64,000 nucleotides of DNA. Origin: Acidimicrobiales bacterium. Lineage in GTDB: Bacteria; Actinomycetota; Acidimicrobiia; Acidimicrobiales; SHLQ01. The DNA lies in assembly GCA_020629635.1 (NCBI GenBank), contig JAHDCX010000003.1, positions 81,480-145,479 on the forward strand. The letters are read 5' to 3'. Position 1 is the stretch's first letter. Every line of letters begins with the position of its first letter. The notes beneath the pieces were generated by a model. It was not told where the DNA came from and did no database searches. It was given only the letters and a program-made list of their open reading frames with translations. Both the position numbers and the translations under genes were made by a program. Positions 54,151 to 61,991 of this stretch are shown here, one piece after another.

Positions 54151-54828
54151 ATGGCTGAGAACGAGCTGGCCGAATGGGCCAAGGGCATCGCCGCCAAGCC
54201 CTACGGCGAACGGATCTACACGATCACTCGGGTCCTGACCGAGCAGACAGTCTTTCGGATCTGCAGCATTCGCGCCGAGGGGGTCGAGCACCTTGCAACG
54301 GCTCCTCCCGTGATCGTGGCGCCGGTTCACCGTTCGAACCTCGACAGCTTGATCGTGGGCACGCTCGGCCGTCGTCGCTTGCCGACACTCGCCAAGGAGT
54401 CCCTGTTCAAGGTCAAGCCGGTCGGGTGGTGGATCGCTGGCCTCGGCGCCATTCCGCTCGACCGTGACGCAGCCGACCGGGAGGCGACGTCTGCGGCCCG
54501 GGAGATCCTCGACTCGGGCAAGCCGTTGATGGTGTTCCCCGAAGGGACCCGCCAGACCGGCGACACGATCGGCGAGCTCTTCGACGGAACCTCATGGATC
54601 GCGGCCAAGACAGGTGCGGCGATCGTCCCGGTCGGCATCGCCGGCACCGAAGAAGCGCTTCCCCCGGGCGCAAAGTACCCCCGCCGCACGAATGTCGGCG
54701 TCGTGGTGCGCCCCCCGATCGAAATGCCCGAAGGCCGGGTGCCCCGCTCCGGCCTGACGAAGATCACCGATCAGCTCCGCAGCGAACTCCAATTCGCCAT
54801 GGACCGCGCCAACGAACTCCGCGCCTGA
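54151..54828 (+). CDS. plsC: 1-acyl-glycerol-3-phosphate acyltransferase (PlsC family)
   Basis: 225 aa. Acyltransferase block I is VHRSNLDSLIVG (a variant of HxxxxD, H-RSNL-D), block II is GLGAIPLDRDAADREA, block III is LMVFPEGTRQTGD, and block IV is AAIVPVGIAGTEEALP. The enzyme adds the second acyl chain in phosphatidic acid synthesis, at the inner membrane face. The basic, amphipathic N-terminus lacks a clear transmembrane helix. It is last in the operon ABC-F - Ppx - PlsC. Confidence 0.9.
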   Translation: MAENELAEWAKGIAAKPYGERIYTITRVLTEQTVFRICSIRAEGVEHLATAPPVIVAPVHRSNLDSLIVGTLGRRRLPTLAKESLFKVKPVGWWIAGLGAIPLDRDAADREATSAAREILDSGKPLMVFPEGTRQTGDTIGELFDGTSWIAAKTGAAIVPVGIAGTEEALPPGAKYPRRTNVGVVVRPPIEMPEGRVPRSGLTKITDQLRSELQFAMDRANELRA

Positions 54829-54932
54829 CGCGCCCGCTGGTGTGATGCGCACCGTCTTCGCCCTCCCGGTTCCGCTTCGCTCCACCAACGTCGGGCTTCG
54901 CCGGCACCCATCCCCACCAGCTCGTTTCCCTG

Positions 54933-54958
54933 TCACTTCGGGGTCAGACACCAAGTGA
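54933..54958. repeat. GGGGTCAGACACC palindrome (REP-like), site 3
   Basis: TCACTT (54933-54938) and AAGTGA (54953-54958) are perfect arms around CGGGGTCAGACACC, in which GGT and ACC can also pair. It is in the gap between plsC and the converging phoH. It shares 22 identical bases with the repeat inside the gluQ 3' end. Confidence 0.75.
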
Positions 54959-54962
54959 GCAC

Positions 54963-55074
54963 GGAGCCGGCTACGCCGGTCCGAGCGAACGCGACCTTGG
55001 CGTTACGCATGTCGAGTTTGCGAAGCAAACTCGTGAAGGGCTTGGCCCGAAGGGCCAAACCGACGGCGAGCCGT
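54963..55074. other. array of four short hairpins between plsC and phoH
   Basis: Four stem-loops lie in a row: GGAgCCGG/CCGGTCC (54963-54982), a 9-bp stem with GAA loop (CGAGTTTGC-GAA-GCAAACTCG, 55013-55033), a 7-bp stem with GAA loop (TTGGCCC-GAA-GGGCCAA, 55042-55058) and ACGGC-GA-GCCGT (55063-55074). They end eight bases before the phoH stop. They may act as a bidirectional terminator or an RNA-stabilising structure; there is no U-tract. Confidence 0.6.
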
Positions 55075-55081
55075 GCGGCAA

Positions 55082-56365
55082 TTAGTAGTCCAAGGCGGTG
55101 CTGACGAGGGCGGCGATTTCGCTGCGTTCGCTGCGGCTGAACGTGATGTGGGCGAAAAGTGGGTGGTCGCGGAGTGACGCGATGACCGAGGCGATGCCGT
55201 CGTGTCGGCCGACGCGGAGGTTGTCTCGCTGCGCGACGTCGTGGGTGAGTACGACGCGTGAACCTTCGCCGAGCCGCGACAGCGCGGTCAGGAGTACGTT
55301 GCGTTCCAGGTTCTGCGCTTCGTCGATGATCACGAAGGTGTCGGTGAGGGTGCGCCCGCGGATGTAAGTGAGGGGCAGCACCTCGATCAGCTCGCGGCGC
55401 ATGATCTCCTGGATGGCATTGTCGGACGCAATGGCGTCGAGGGCGTCCTTGACCGCGTCGGTCCAGGGACGCATTTTCTCGTCCTCGGTGCCGGGCAGGA
55501 AGCCGAGGTCCTGGCCGCCGACCGCGTACAGCGGGCGGAAGATCATGATCCGGCGATGGGTGTTTCGTTCGAGGACGGCGTCGAGGCCCGCAGCGAGGGC
55601 GAGCACGCTCTTGCCGGTGCCTGCGGCGCCGCCGAGGCTGACGATCCCGATCGACTCGTCGGCGAGAATGTCGAGCGCGATCCGCTGCTCGGCGTTCCGG
55701 CCCCGAACCCCGAAGAGATCTTTCTCGTTGATTGCCCGAATCCGGTTCTGGCCATCGACCCGGCCGAGTGCGCTCTGTCCGGGGGCAGACAACATGACCC
55801 CGGTGTGAACCGGCAGTTCCTGACCGTCGGGCACATCGACGACACGATTGTCGAACATCTCGTCGATCGCCGCGCCAGTCACGTCGAGCTCGACGATGCC
55901 CTTCCAGTCGAGGTCTTCGTTGATGTGGCGGAACTCTTCGGCATCGATGCCGATGACGCCGGCGCGCAGCCGAAGCGGAAGATCCTGGGTGACCAGAACG
56001 ACGGTCTGGCCCTCGGCCTTGAGATTCGCCGCAACAGTGAGGATCCGGTGGTCGTTGCTCGACTCGCGAAGCACCTCTGGGACGATGTCGTCGTCCTTGT
56101 GATTGAGCTCGACTCGGACCGTGCCACCCTCGTCACCGAACGGAATCGGCTCGGTGAGCGAGTCGTGGGCCTCGCGCAGCTCTTCGAGCGTGCGCAGCGC
56201 GGTGCGGGCAAACCAGCCGAGTTCGGGATGGTGACGCTTCGCTTCGAGCTCGGTGACGACGATGATCGGCAAGACCACGTCGTTGTCGCCGAAGGCGGTG
56301 AGCGCCGCCGGATCGCTCAGCAGTACGGAGGTGTCGAGAACGTACGTTTTTCTGTCGATGCCCAC
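55082..56365 (-). CDS. PhoH family protein (PIN domain + PhoH ATPase)
   Basis: 427 aa. N-terminal PIN nuclease-like domain (about 1-140): [18 protein letters not shown], then [13 protein letters not shown] supply the acidic residues of the metal site. C-terminal PhoH ATPase: [20 protein letters not shown] (Walker A), [38 protein letters not shown] (Walker B) and [11 protein letters not shown]. This is the PhoH2 arrangement, known in mycobacteria to act as an RNA helicase/ribonuclease. The start faces a perfect REPIN-like inverted repeat (56404-56481), which lies 38 bp upstream in its promoter region. Confidence 0.9.
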   Translation of the reverse strand: MGIDRKTYVLDTSVLLSDPAALTAFGDNDVVLPIIVVTELEAKRHHPELGWFARTALRTLEELREAHDSLTEPIPFGDEGGTVRVELNHKDDDIVPEVLRESSNDHRILTVAANLKAEGQTVVLVTQDLPLRLRAGVIGIDAEEFRHINEDLDWKGIVELDVTGAAIDEMFDNRVVDVPDGQELPVHTGVMLSAPGQSALGRVDGQNRIRAINEKDLFGVRGRNAEQRIALDILADESIGIVSLGGAAGTGKSVLALAAGLDAVLERNTHRRIMIFRPLYAVGGQDLGFLPGTEDEKMRPWTDAVKDALDAIASDNAIQEIMRRELIEVLPLTYIRGRTLTDTFVIIDEAQNLERNVLLTALSRLGEGSRVVLTHDVAQRDNLRVGRHDGIASVIASLRDHPLFAHITFSRSERSEIAALVSTALDY

Positions 56366-56403
56366 GAACCTACATCGGCAGAATCCGCCATTCGCGGAGC
56401 GAT

Positions 56404-56481
56404 GGGGTCAAGTCCCAACAAGTAACAGCTTCGTGGCGTACCCATTCGCGTACAGCCTGTTACTTGTTGGGACTTGACCCC
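56404..56481. repeat. REPIN-like element with perfect 25-bp inverted arms
   Basis: The 25-nt arm 56404-56428 (beginning GGGGTCAAGTCCCAACAAG) is an exact inverted copy of 56457-56481 (ending GGGACTTGACCCC), with a 28-nt centre that holds two direct copies of CGTAC. It lies two bases after the stop of the molybdopterin oxidoreductase and upstream of phoH, so it could act as terminator of the first and leader element of the second. The GGGGTCA tip is shared with the other four repeat sites. Confidence 0.85.
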
Positions 56482-56483
56482 CC

Positions 56484-59327
56484 TTATGCGTCGGGGCTGA
56501 GGTACGTCGGCGCTGTCGGCTTGAGGGGGCGGGCGTACCAGAGGGGGCGGCGGAGGCCGCCGGGGCCAGGTGCAGGGCGGGTCTTCGACATCCAGTCGAG
56601 GTACGCCTCACGAGACTTGTTCGTGTCGACCACGACGTCGCCGTACTCGTCGCCCGGCTCGGCCGGGGTCACATGCACCCGCTGGTGCCAGCACTGCATG
56701 CCCGAGATCGGGTCCGGCTGGACAGCGAAGGTCAGGTTCTGGTGCACACCCGTGTCGGTCCACCAGATCCGTTCGGTGTCGTCGTCGTCGGATTCCCAGT
56801 TGTCGATGCCGTCGGTGCGCTTGAGCTTCCAGACCCCACGCTCGTCGGGCTGACGCTCCGGGAAGGTGATGTCGGCCTTGCCAGCACCCCAGCTGCGCGC
56901 CTTGTCCTCTTCGAGACGCCAGCGGCCCATGTGATGCGACGCCGCGACGATGCCAGGACGGATCCCTTCGGTCTGCCACGCCGAGATGACGAAGTGGCCG
57001 ATCCGGGTCGTGATTCGCACGAGACCGCTCTCGGCGATGTTGAGCTTCTCGGCGTCCTCGGGGTGGATCCACAGCGGATGGCGGTGGGAGATCTCCGACA
57101 GCCACTTCGAGTTGGCCGACCGCGTGTGGATCAGCGTCGGGATCCGGAACGTCGGCAGCAGGATGCGCTCAGTGCCGGCCATGTCGAGGTCTTCCCAGTG
57201 CACGTGACTCGGGATCCACTTCGGCGTGGCGTATTCGGGCCAGCCCCAGTCCTTGAGCGTCGTCGAGAACAGCTCGAGCTTCTTCGACGGCGTGACGAAG
57301 CCCTCCTTCAGCTCGCCATCGATCTCGATCGCGGGCGATCCGTCGCCGAGCGGTTGGAGCTTGATGTCGCTGAGGCCCTCTGCGGTTCCGTCCCACGTCG
57401 CCGCGGTGCCGGGCTTGCGGTACACCCCCGACTCGTCCTTCTCGCAGCCCTCGACGACGGAGGGATCCACGTCTTTCTCGTACGGGGTGTGTGGGTCGCC
57501 AGGAATCGAATACGCCGTGCGGTCACGCATGTACTCGAGCGGCGTCTGTCCCGCAGCCTCGGCCTCTTCGGCGAGGCCGGGCACATTCTCGGCGAACATC
57601 CGCCCGTAGTACTCGTCCAGGCCGATCGGCTGGCCGGGGTTCTCCGAGCTCTCGAACCATTGGCGGATGCCCATCGATCCGTCGGGGTCGATCGCCCAGG
57701 ACAGGTCGATCCAGAACTCGTTCTCTTCCCAGACCTCGCCGGGGTTGAACTCATGCGTCCGGGACTCGGCGTTGACGTCCTCGCCCTGGATCTCGGCGAA
57801 GCGACGGAACACGCTCTGGCGGAACGCAATCCACTTGCCCTGGTGCGTCTCGTAGCTGACGACGTCGTGACGCTCCGCGCCCACACCCATCGGCAGCACG
57901 TAATCGGCGAACCATGCGGTTTCGTTCCACGTCGGGGTGAGCGCCACGTGGCACTCGACCTTCTCGGGATCGGTGAGCGCCTCCATCCACGAGAAGCCGT
58001 CCGGGTTGGTCCAGATCGGGTTGTAGACCCGGCTGAAGTACGTGTCGAGCTTGCCGCGGCCCTCGTTGAGGAAGTGCGGGAGCAGGATCGACATCTCGTG
58101 GTAGGCGAGCGGGAACTCCTTCGGCCATTCGAGGTCGTTCCAGCGTTCGATCCCCGGGGCGCCGAGCGGTGCGGCCGGCTTGAACTTGTTCCAGCCGTTG
58201 CCCGACGTTCCACCAACGGTGGCGACCGAGCCGGTCATGACGGCGATGAAGAACAAACAGCGCGCCACCTGCCAGCCGCCGTAGTTGCCGGCGCCAGCTG
58301 CCCGCCAGTTGTGCGAGGCGAACTTCGTGGGGTGCTTGCCGATGATCGCCGCGATCTCGCGAATCTGCTCGGCGGGGATACCGGTGACGTGTTCGGCCTG
58401 CTCAGGGGTGTACTCGGCGTAGTGCTGCTTGAGGGCATCACCGAACGAGTCCCATTCCTGGGGCATGTCCGGGTACTCCTCGGCGAGGAACGTCTCCCAG
58501 TTGACCCAGCGGCGGACGAAGTCCTTGTTCCACGTGTCGTCTTCGAGCATCTGGTGAATGATCGACAGGCACAGGAATGGCTCGGTGCCCGGCCAGGTCG
58601 GCAGCCAGTGATCGGCCTTGGACCCGGTGTTGGACAGCCGCGGGTCGCACACGATGACGGTGGCGCCGTTCTTCTGGGCCTCCATGATGCGCTGCGCGTG
58701 CGGGTTGAAGTAGTGGCCCGACTCGAGGTGGGCGGAGATCAAGAAGATGACCTCGGCGTTGGCGTAGTCGGCGGACGGGCGGTCGTGGCCCATCCAGCTC
58801 TGATAGCCGATGCGAGCGTTCGATGAGCAGATGTTGGTGTGGCTGTTGTGGCCGTCCACGCCCCAGGCCTTGAGGACCCGATCGGTGTAGCCCTCTTCGC
58901 CTGGGCGACCCACGTGGTACATGACCTCGTTGTGGCGGTCCTCTTCGAACGCCGTACGCAGGCGGGCGCCGAGCTCTTCGAGCGCTTGGTCCCAGCTGAT
59001 GCGCTCCCATTTGCCAGAGCCGCGCTCGCCGACCCGCTTCATCGGGTAGAGGATGCGCTCGGGGTCGTAGACCTGGTTGAGCGTGGCCGGGCCCTTCGCG
59101 CAGTTGCGGCCACGGCTGGCCGGGTGCTCGGGGTTGCCTTCGACCTTGGTGATTTCGCCGGTGGACTTGTCGAACCAGGCGACGAGACCGCAGCCGGCCT
59201 CGCAGTTGAAACAGCTCGTCGGGACGAGGGCGTAGTTCTTCTCGACCTTGTCGGGCCAAGACTTGGCGTCGAGGCCGGTGTAGTCGTGCCACTCGTCGAG
59301 CGGTGGGTACTTCTGCAGATCGGTCAT
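56484..59327 (-). CDS. Molybdopterin oxidoreductase catalytic subunit (DMSO reductase family)
   Basis: 947 aa. N-terminal [4Fe-4S] motif CFNCEAGC ... NCAKG (CxxCxxxC-x27-C, about residues 39-75), then the Mo-bisPGD domains: SHTNICSSNARIG, in which a Cys or Ser may bind Mo, VIFLISAHLESGHYFNPHAQ, TVIVCDPRLSNTG, and the C-terminal molydopterin-binding barrel (WIHPEDAEKLNIAESGLVRI). There is no twin-arginine signal, so the enzyme faces the cytosol, as in SoeA-type sulfite dehydrogenases and some respiratory reductases. Its electron-transfer/anchor partner is the gene 19 bp upstream. The substrate is unknown; sulfite, thiosulfate, polysulfide or another compound are possible. Confidence 0.85.
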   Translation of the reverse strand: MTDLQKYPPLDEWHDYTGLDAKSWPDKVEKNYALVPTSCFNCEAGCGLVAWFDKSTGEITKVEGNPEHPASRGRNCAKGPATLNQVYDPERILYPMKRVGERGSGKWERISWDQALEELGARLRTAFEEDRHNEVMYHVGRPGEEGYTDRVLKAWGVDGHNSHTNICSSNARIGYQSWMGHDRPSADYANAEVIFLISAHLESGHYFNPHAQRIMEAQKNGATVIVCDPRLSNTGSKADHWLPTWPGTEPFLCLSIIHQMLEDDTWNKDFVRRWVNWETFLAEEYPDMPQEWDSFGDALKQHYAEYTPEQAEHVTGIPAEQIREIAAIIGKHPTKFASHNWRAAGAGNYGGWQVARCLFFIAVMTGSVATVGGTSGNGWNKFKPAAPLGAPGIERWNDLEWPKEFPLAYHEMSILLPHFLNEGRGKLDTYFSRVYNPIWTNPDGFSWMEALTDPEKVECHVALTPTWNETAWFADYVLPMGVGAERHDVVSYETHQGKWIAFRQSVFRRFAEIQGEDVNAESRTHEFNPGEVWEENEFWIDLSWAIDPDGSMGIRQWFESSENPGQPIGLDEYYGRMFAENVPGLAEEAEAAGQTPLEYMRDRTAYSIPGDPHTPYEKDVDPSVVEGCEKDESGVYRKPGTAATWDGTAEGLSDIKLQPLGDGSPAIEIDGELKEGFVTPSKKLELFSTTLKDWGWPEYATPKWIPSHVHWEDLDMAGTERILLPTFRIPTLIHTRSANSKWLSEISHRHPLWIHPEDAEKLNIAESGLVRITTRIGHFVISAWQTEGIRPGIVAASHHMGRWRLEEDKARSWGAGKADITFPERQPDERGVWKLKRTDGIDNWESDDDDTERIWWTDTGVHQNLTFAVQPDPISGMQCWHQRVHVTPAEPGDEYGDVVVDTNKSREAYLDWMSKTRPAPGPGGLRRPLWYARPLKPTAPTYLSPDA

Positions 59328-59346
59328 CGTGTTTCTCCCGTGCGGC

Positions 59347-60891
59347 TCAGCTGAGCGGCACCGACTGGCCGGCCCGAACAAAGGCCGTTTCGGACAAGAA
59401 CATGCCCAGGAGGGCGAGGAGGCCGCCGAGGGCTCCGAGCGCAACGGCGCCCGACTCGTCGGCGCCGATCGCGAGTGCCCCAAGCGAGCACAGGATCGGC
59501 AAAGCACAGCCGATGGCGAGGCCGCCCCAGAAGAGCGATGCGTGGGCGCCTCGGCTCATCTCGTGGACGGCCAGCTCGACGTGGCGAGTACCGCGGCTGA
59601 CGAGCTCCATCCACGACAACGCAATCACGGCGATCGAGCCGCCGATAAGCACCCAGTGCACGGCGACGGGTTCGGGGTTGTCGATGAAGAGGTCGAGGAG
59701 CAGCCACGTGGCGCCACCGGCGAGCACCGCTCGGGCGAGCAACATCGGCAGGAGCAACGGTGTCTGCCACAGGTCTCGGCCTTCGCACTGGGCGAAGAGG
59801 AAGGCGGTGTAGCCAGCGGTTGCGGCACCGAAGATCGCTGCCGGTGCGGCGAGGATCTCGATGAGGCTCTCCGAGTCGGCGATACCGGCGATGAACCAGA
59901 GGCCGAGGACGATCGCGAACCCCATGAGCACGTACGCGCCCTTGACCAGCCACGACGACGTGTTGGATCGGGTGAGCAGGTAATAGAAGCGGCCGGGTTG
60001 CTTGAGGTCACCGACGAGCAGCGCCCCGGTGATGCCGAGGAACACGCCAGCGACGATCGGTGGAACGACGCCGACTGCGGCTTGTTCGCCGCCGTGGCCG
60101 AGCAACGCCATGAGCGCCGCGACGAGCATCACGCCACCGGCGATCGCCTTGGTGACCAGGTAGCCCGAGACCATCTGGCCCCAGGTCTGCTTGTGCTTGG
60201 TCGTGTAGGTCGTCCGGGCGGTGACACCGTCGAGGTCGACCGGCTTCTTGCCGAGTTCGACGTGCACCGACGGGTGATCCGCGGTGGTGTCTGCCCAGAT
60301 CATGCCGTCGTTGGCGATGGCGGTCCGGGTGGGATCGAGGCTCGCCTGGTCGGCGCCCCGGTAGTACACCTTCGGCTTGGTGTTCTGCTCGGGCGCCCGG
60401 ACGGCCACGTCGTCACGGGCGACGATCTTGGAGATCTTCGAGTTCGGGTCGTCGAGGTCGCCAACGATGATCGCCTCGGTCGGGCAGACCACCACGCAGC
60501 TCGGCTCAAGCCCGACCTCGACACGGTGGTTGCAGAAGTTGCACTTGTTGGCCGTGTTGGTCTCGGGGTTGATGTAGATCGCGTCGTACGGGCAGGCGTT
60601 CATGCAGGCCTTGCAGCCGATGCAGTTGCCGTCGTCGAAGTCGACCACGCCGTTGTCGGCACGGAACAGCGCCGAGGTCGGGCAGATCTCCATGCACGGC
60701 GCGTCTTCGCACTGGTTGCACCGCATCACGGAGAAGTGGCGGCTGACGTTGGGGAAGGTGCCGGTCTCGATGTATTTGACCCAGGTGCGGTTCACCCCGA
60801 GTGGCACGTCGTGTTCGCTCTTGCAGGCGACCGTGCAGGCGTGGCAGCCGATGCAGTTGTCGCTGTCGAGCACAAAGCCGAGTTTTGTCAC
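59347..60891 (-). CDS. Fused four-cluster ferredoxin / NrfD-type quinone anchor subunit
   Basis: 514 aa. Residues 1-180 form a DmsB/PsrB-like ferredoxin with four cluster motifs: CIGCHACTVACK, CNQCEDAPCMEICP, CIGCKACMNACP and CNFC ... CVVVCP. A linker follows, then from about 230 an NrfD/DmsC-like membrane domain of eight helices, with GDLKQPGRFYYLLTRSNTSS as the conserved loop between helices 2 and 3. The two parts are normally separate subunits; here they are one chain. It would transfer electrons between the catalytic subunit and membrane quinones. GTG start at 60891. It is the first gene of the operon, and LysR is divergent. Confidence 0.85.
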   Translation of the reverse strand: MTKLGFVLDSDNCIGCHACTVACKSEHDVPLGVNRTWVKYIETGTFPNVSRHFSVMRCNQCEDAPCMEICPTSALFRADNGVVDFDDGNCIGCKACMNACPYDAIYINPETNTANKCNFCNHRVEVGLEPSCVVVCPTEAIIVGDLDDPNSKISKIVARDDVAVRAPEQNTKPKVYYRGADQASLDPTRTAIANDGMIWADTTADHPSVHVELGKKPVDLDGVTARTTYTTKHKQTWGQMVSGYLVTKAIAGGVMLVAALMALLGHGGEQAAVGVVPPIVAGVFLGITGALLVGDLKQPGRFYYLLTRSNTSSWLVKGAYVLMGFAIVLGLWFIAGIADSESLIEILAAPAAIFGAATAGYTAFLFAQCEGRDLWQTPLLLPMLLARAVLAGGATWLLLDLFIDNPEPVAVHWVLIGGSIAVIALSWMELVSRGTRHVELAVHEMSRGAHASLFWGGLAIGCALPILCSLGALAIGADESGAVALGALGGLLALLGMFLSETAFVRAGQSVPLS

Positions 60892-60947
60892 GAGCGTATT
60901 CTGTGACGCCCGGCACGTTTCGGGAAGTAGGGCACGCTCTGGGTATG

Positions 60948-60964
60948 CATAGTTTCAATCTATG
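60948..60964. promoter_or_regulatory. LysR-type operator candidate (T-N11-A palindrome)
   Basis: CATAG (60948-60952) and CTATG (60960-60964) form a perfect inverted repeat around a 7-nt AT-rich centre, containing T60950-N11-A60962, the LysR-type box. It lies in the 100-bp gap, 27 bp before the lysR start and 56 bp before the oxidoreductase operon start, where an auto-regulator normally binds. Confidence 0.55.
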
Positions 60965-60991
60965 GCTGGTCGGTGCCGATAGACTCGCCGT

Positions 60992-61921
60992 ATGTCTGAT
61001 GAGCGAGCGCTCCTTCCACCGAGCTTCCCGGCGCTGGCCGCGCTCGACGTCTTCACCTCCGTCGTCGAATTGGGCAGCCTGGGCCTCGCCGCCGAACGTC
61101 ACGGCATCAGCCAACCCTCCGTCTCGGTCCGTATGCGCAATCTCGAACGCCAGCTCGGCGTCGAACTCCTCGACCGTCATGCCCGCGGTTCGACTCCCAC
61201 CCCAGAAGGGCTCGTCGTCGCCGAATGGGCAGACACGATCCTGCGGGCCGCACATCAGCTCGACGCCGGCCTCACTGCCCTCAAGGCACAACGTGTGGGA
61301 CGGCTCCGAATCGCCGCCAGCTACACGATCGCCGAGTACCTGTTGCCCGGCTGGCTCGGTCGCCTCCTTTCCGAATACCCCGACGACGCCATCTCGCTCG
61401 ACGTGGCCAACTCGACCCACGTGATCGAACGCCTCGAGAACGGCGACGCCGATCTTGGCTTCGTCGAGACCCCGCTCGAACTCGACGGCATGAACGAGTC
61501 CGTCGTCGGCCACGACGACCTCATCGCGGTCGTGTCGCCTCGCCACCCCTGGGCGGGCCGAGACGACGTGAAGATCGACGATCTCGCCAACACTCCCCTC
61601 GTCATGCGTGAGGAGGGCTCGGGCACGCGAGAGGCGTTCAGCGCAGCGCTCCGATCGGCGGGCCTGGCCGAACCCCGGTCGGTTCTCGAGCTCGGTTCGA
61701 CCTCTGCCGTGCGCTCCGCCGTGATGAATGGCAACTCCCCCACCGTCGTGAGCCGCCTCGCCGTCGCCGCCGAGCTCGACCGCGGTCAGCTCGTCGAGGT
61801 CGCCGTGCAAGGACTCGACATCACCCGACGCCTCCGCGCCGTCTGGCCCGAGGGCCGAGCGCTCCCGCGCTCAGCCACCACACTTCTCGCCGAACTCGAT
61901 GTGGGGTCAAGTCTCACATAG
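60992..61921 (+). CDS. LysR-family transcriptional regulator
   Basis: 309 aa. N-terminal winged helix-turn-helix (about 14-72): DVFTSVVELGSLGLAAERHG, ISQPSVSVRMRNLERQLGVE, LLDRHARGSTPTPEG. The effector-binding domain follows (about 95-295) with LRIAASYTIAEYLLPGWL, NGDADLGFVETPLE and LVMREEGSGTREAF; the last motif is typical of CysB/CysL-like anion-sensing members. It probably controls the divergent molybdoenzyme operon. The last six codons and the stop lie within the arm of a REPIN-like element (61902-61921), so the end GSSLT is repeat-encoded. Confidence 0.9.
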   Translation: MSDERALLPPSFPALAALDVFTSVVELGSLGLAAERHGISQPSVSVRMRNLERQLGVELLDRHARGSTPTPEGLVVAEWADTILRAAHQLDAGLTALKAQRVGRLRIAASYTIAEYLLPGWLGRLLSEYPDDAISLDVANSTHVIERLENGDADLGFVETPLELDGMNESVVGHDDLIAVVSPRHPWAGRDDVKIDDLANTPLVMREEGSGTREAFSAALRSAGLAEPRSVLELGSTSAVRSAVMNGNSPTVVSRLAVAAELDRGQLVEVAVQGLDITRRLRAVWPEGRALPRSATTLLAELDVGSSLT

Positions 61922-61991
61922 TTGACAGAGCGATGGGCTCGCCGTGTCGACGCGATCCTTCACACCTGTTGCTATGTCAGACCTGACCCCA
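61902..61991. repeat. REPIN-like inverted pair supplying two stop codons
   Basis: 20-nt arms at 61902-61921 (TGGGGTCAAGTCTCACATAG) and 61972-61991 (inverted; its reverse complement reads TGGGGTCAGGTCTGACATAG) match at 18 of 20 positions, separated by a 50-nt centre. Read outward-in, each arm encodes G-S-S/G-L-T-stop: the left arm for LysR, the right arm for the DUF11 surface protein. Both convergent genes therefore end inside the repeat. Confidence 0.85.

Noticed and set aside
56673-58826. 717-codon plus-strand open frame
   Set aside because: Antisense to the molybdopterin oxidoreductase, whose motifs are unmistakable; the frame is an effect of high-GC third positions.
59329-60906. 525-codon plus-strand open frame
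   Set aside because: Antisense to the ferredoxin-NrfD fusion gene with all cluster cysteines intact.
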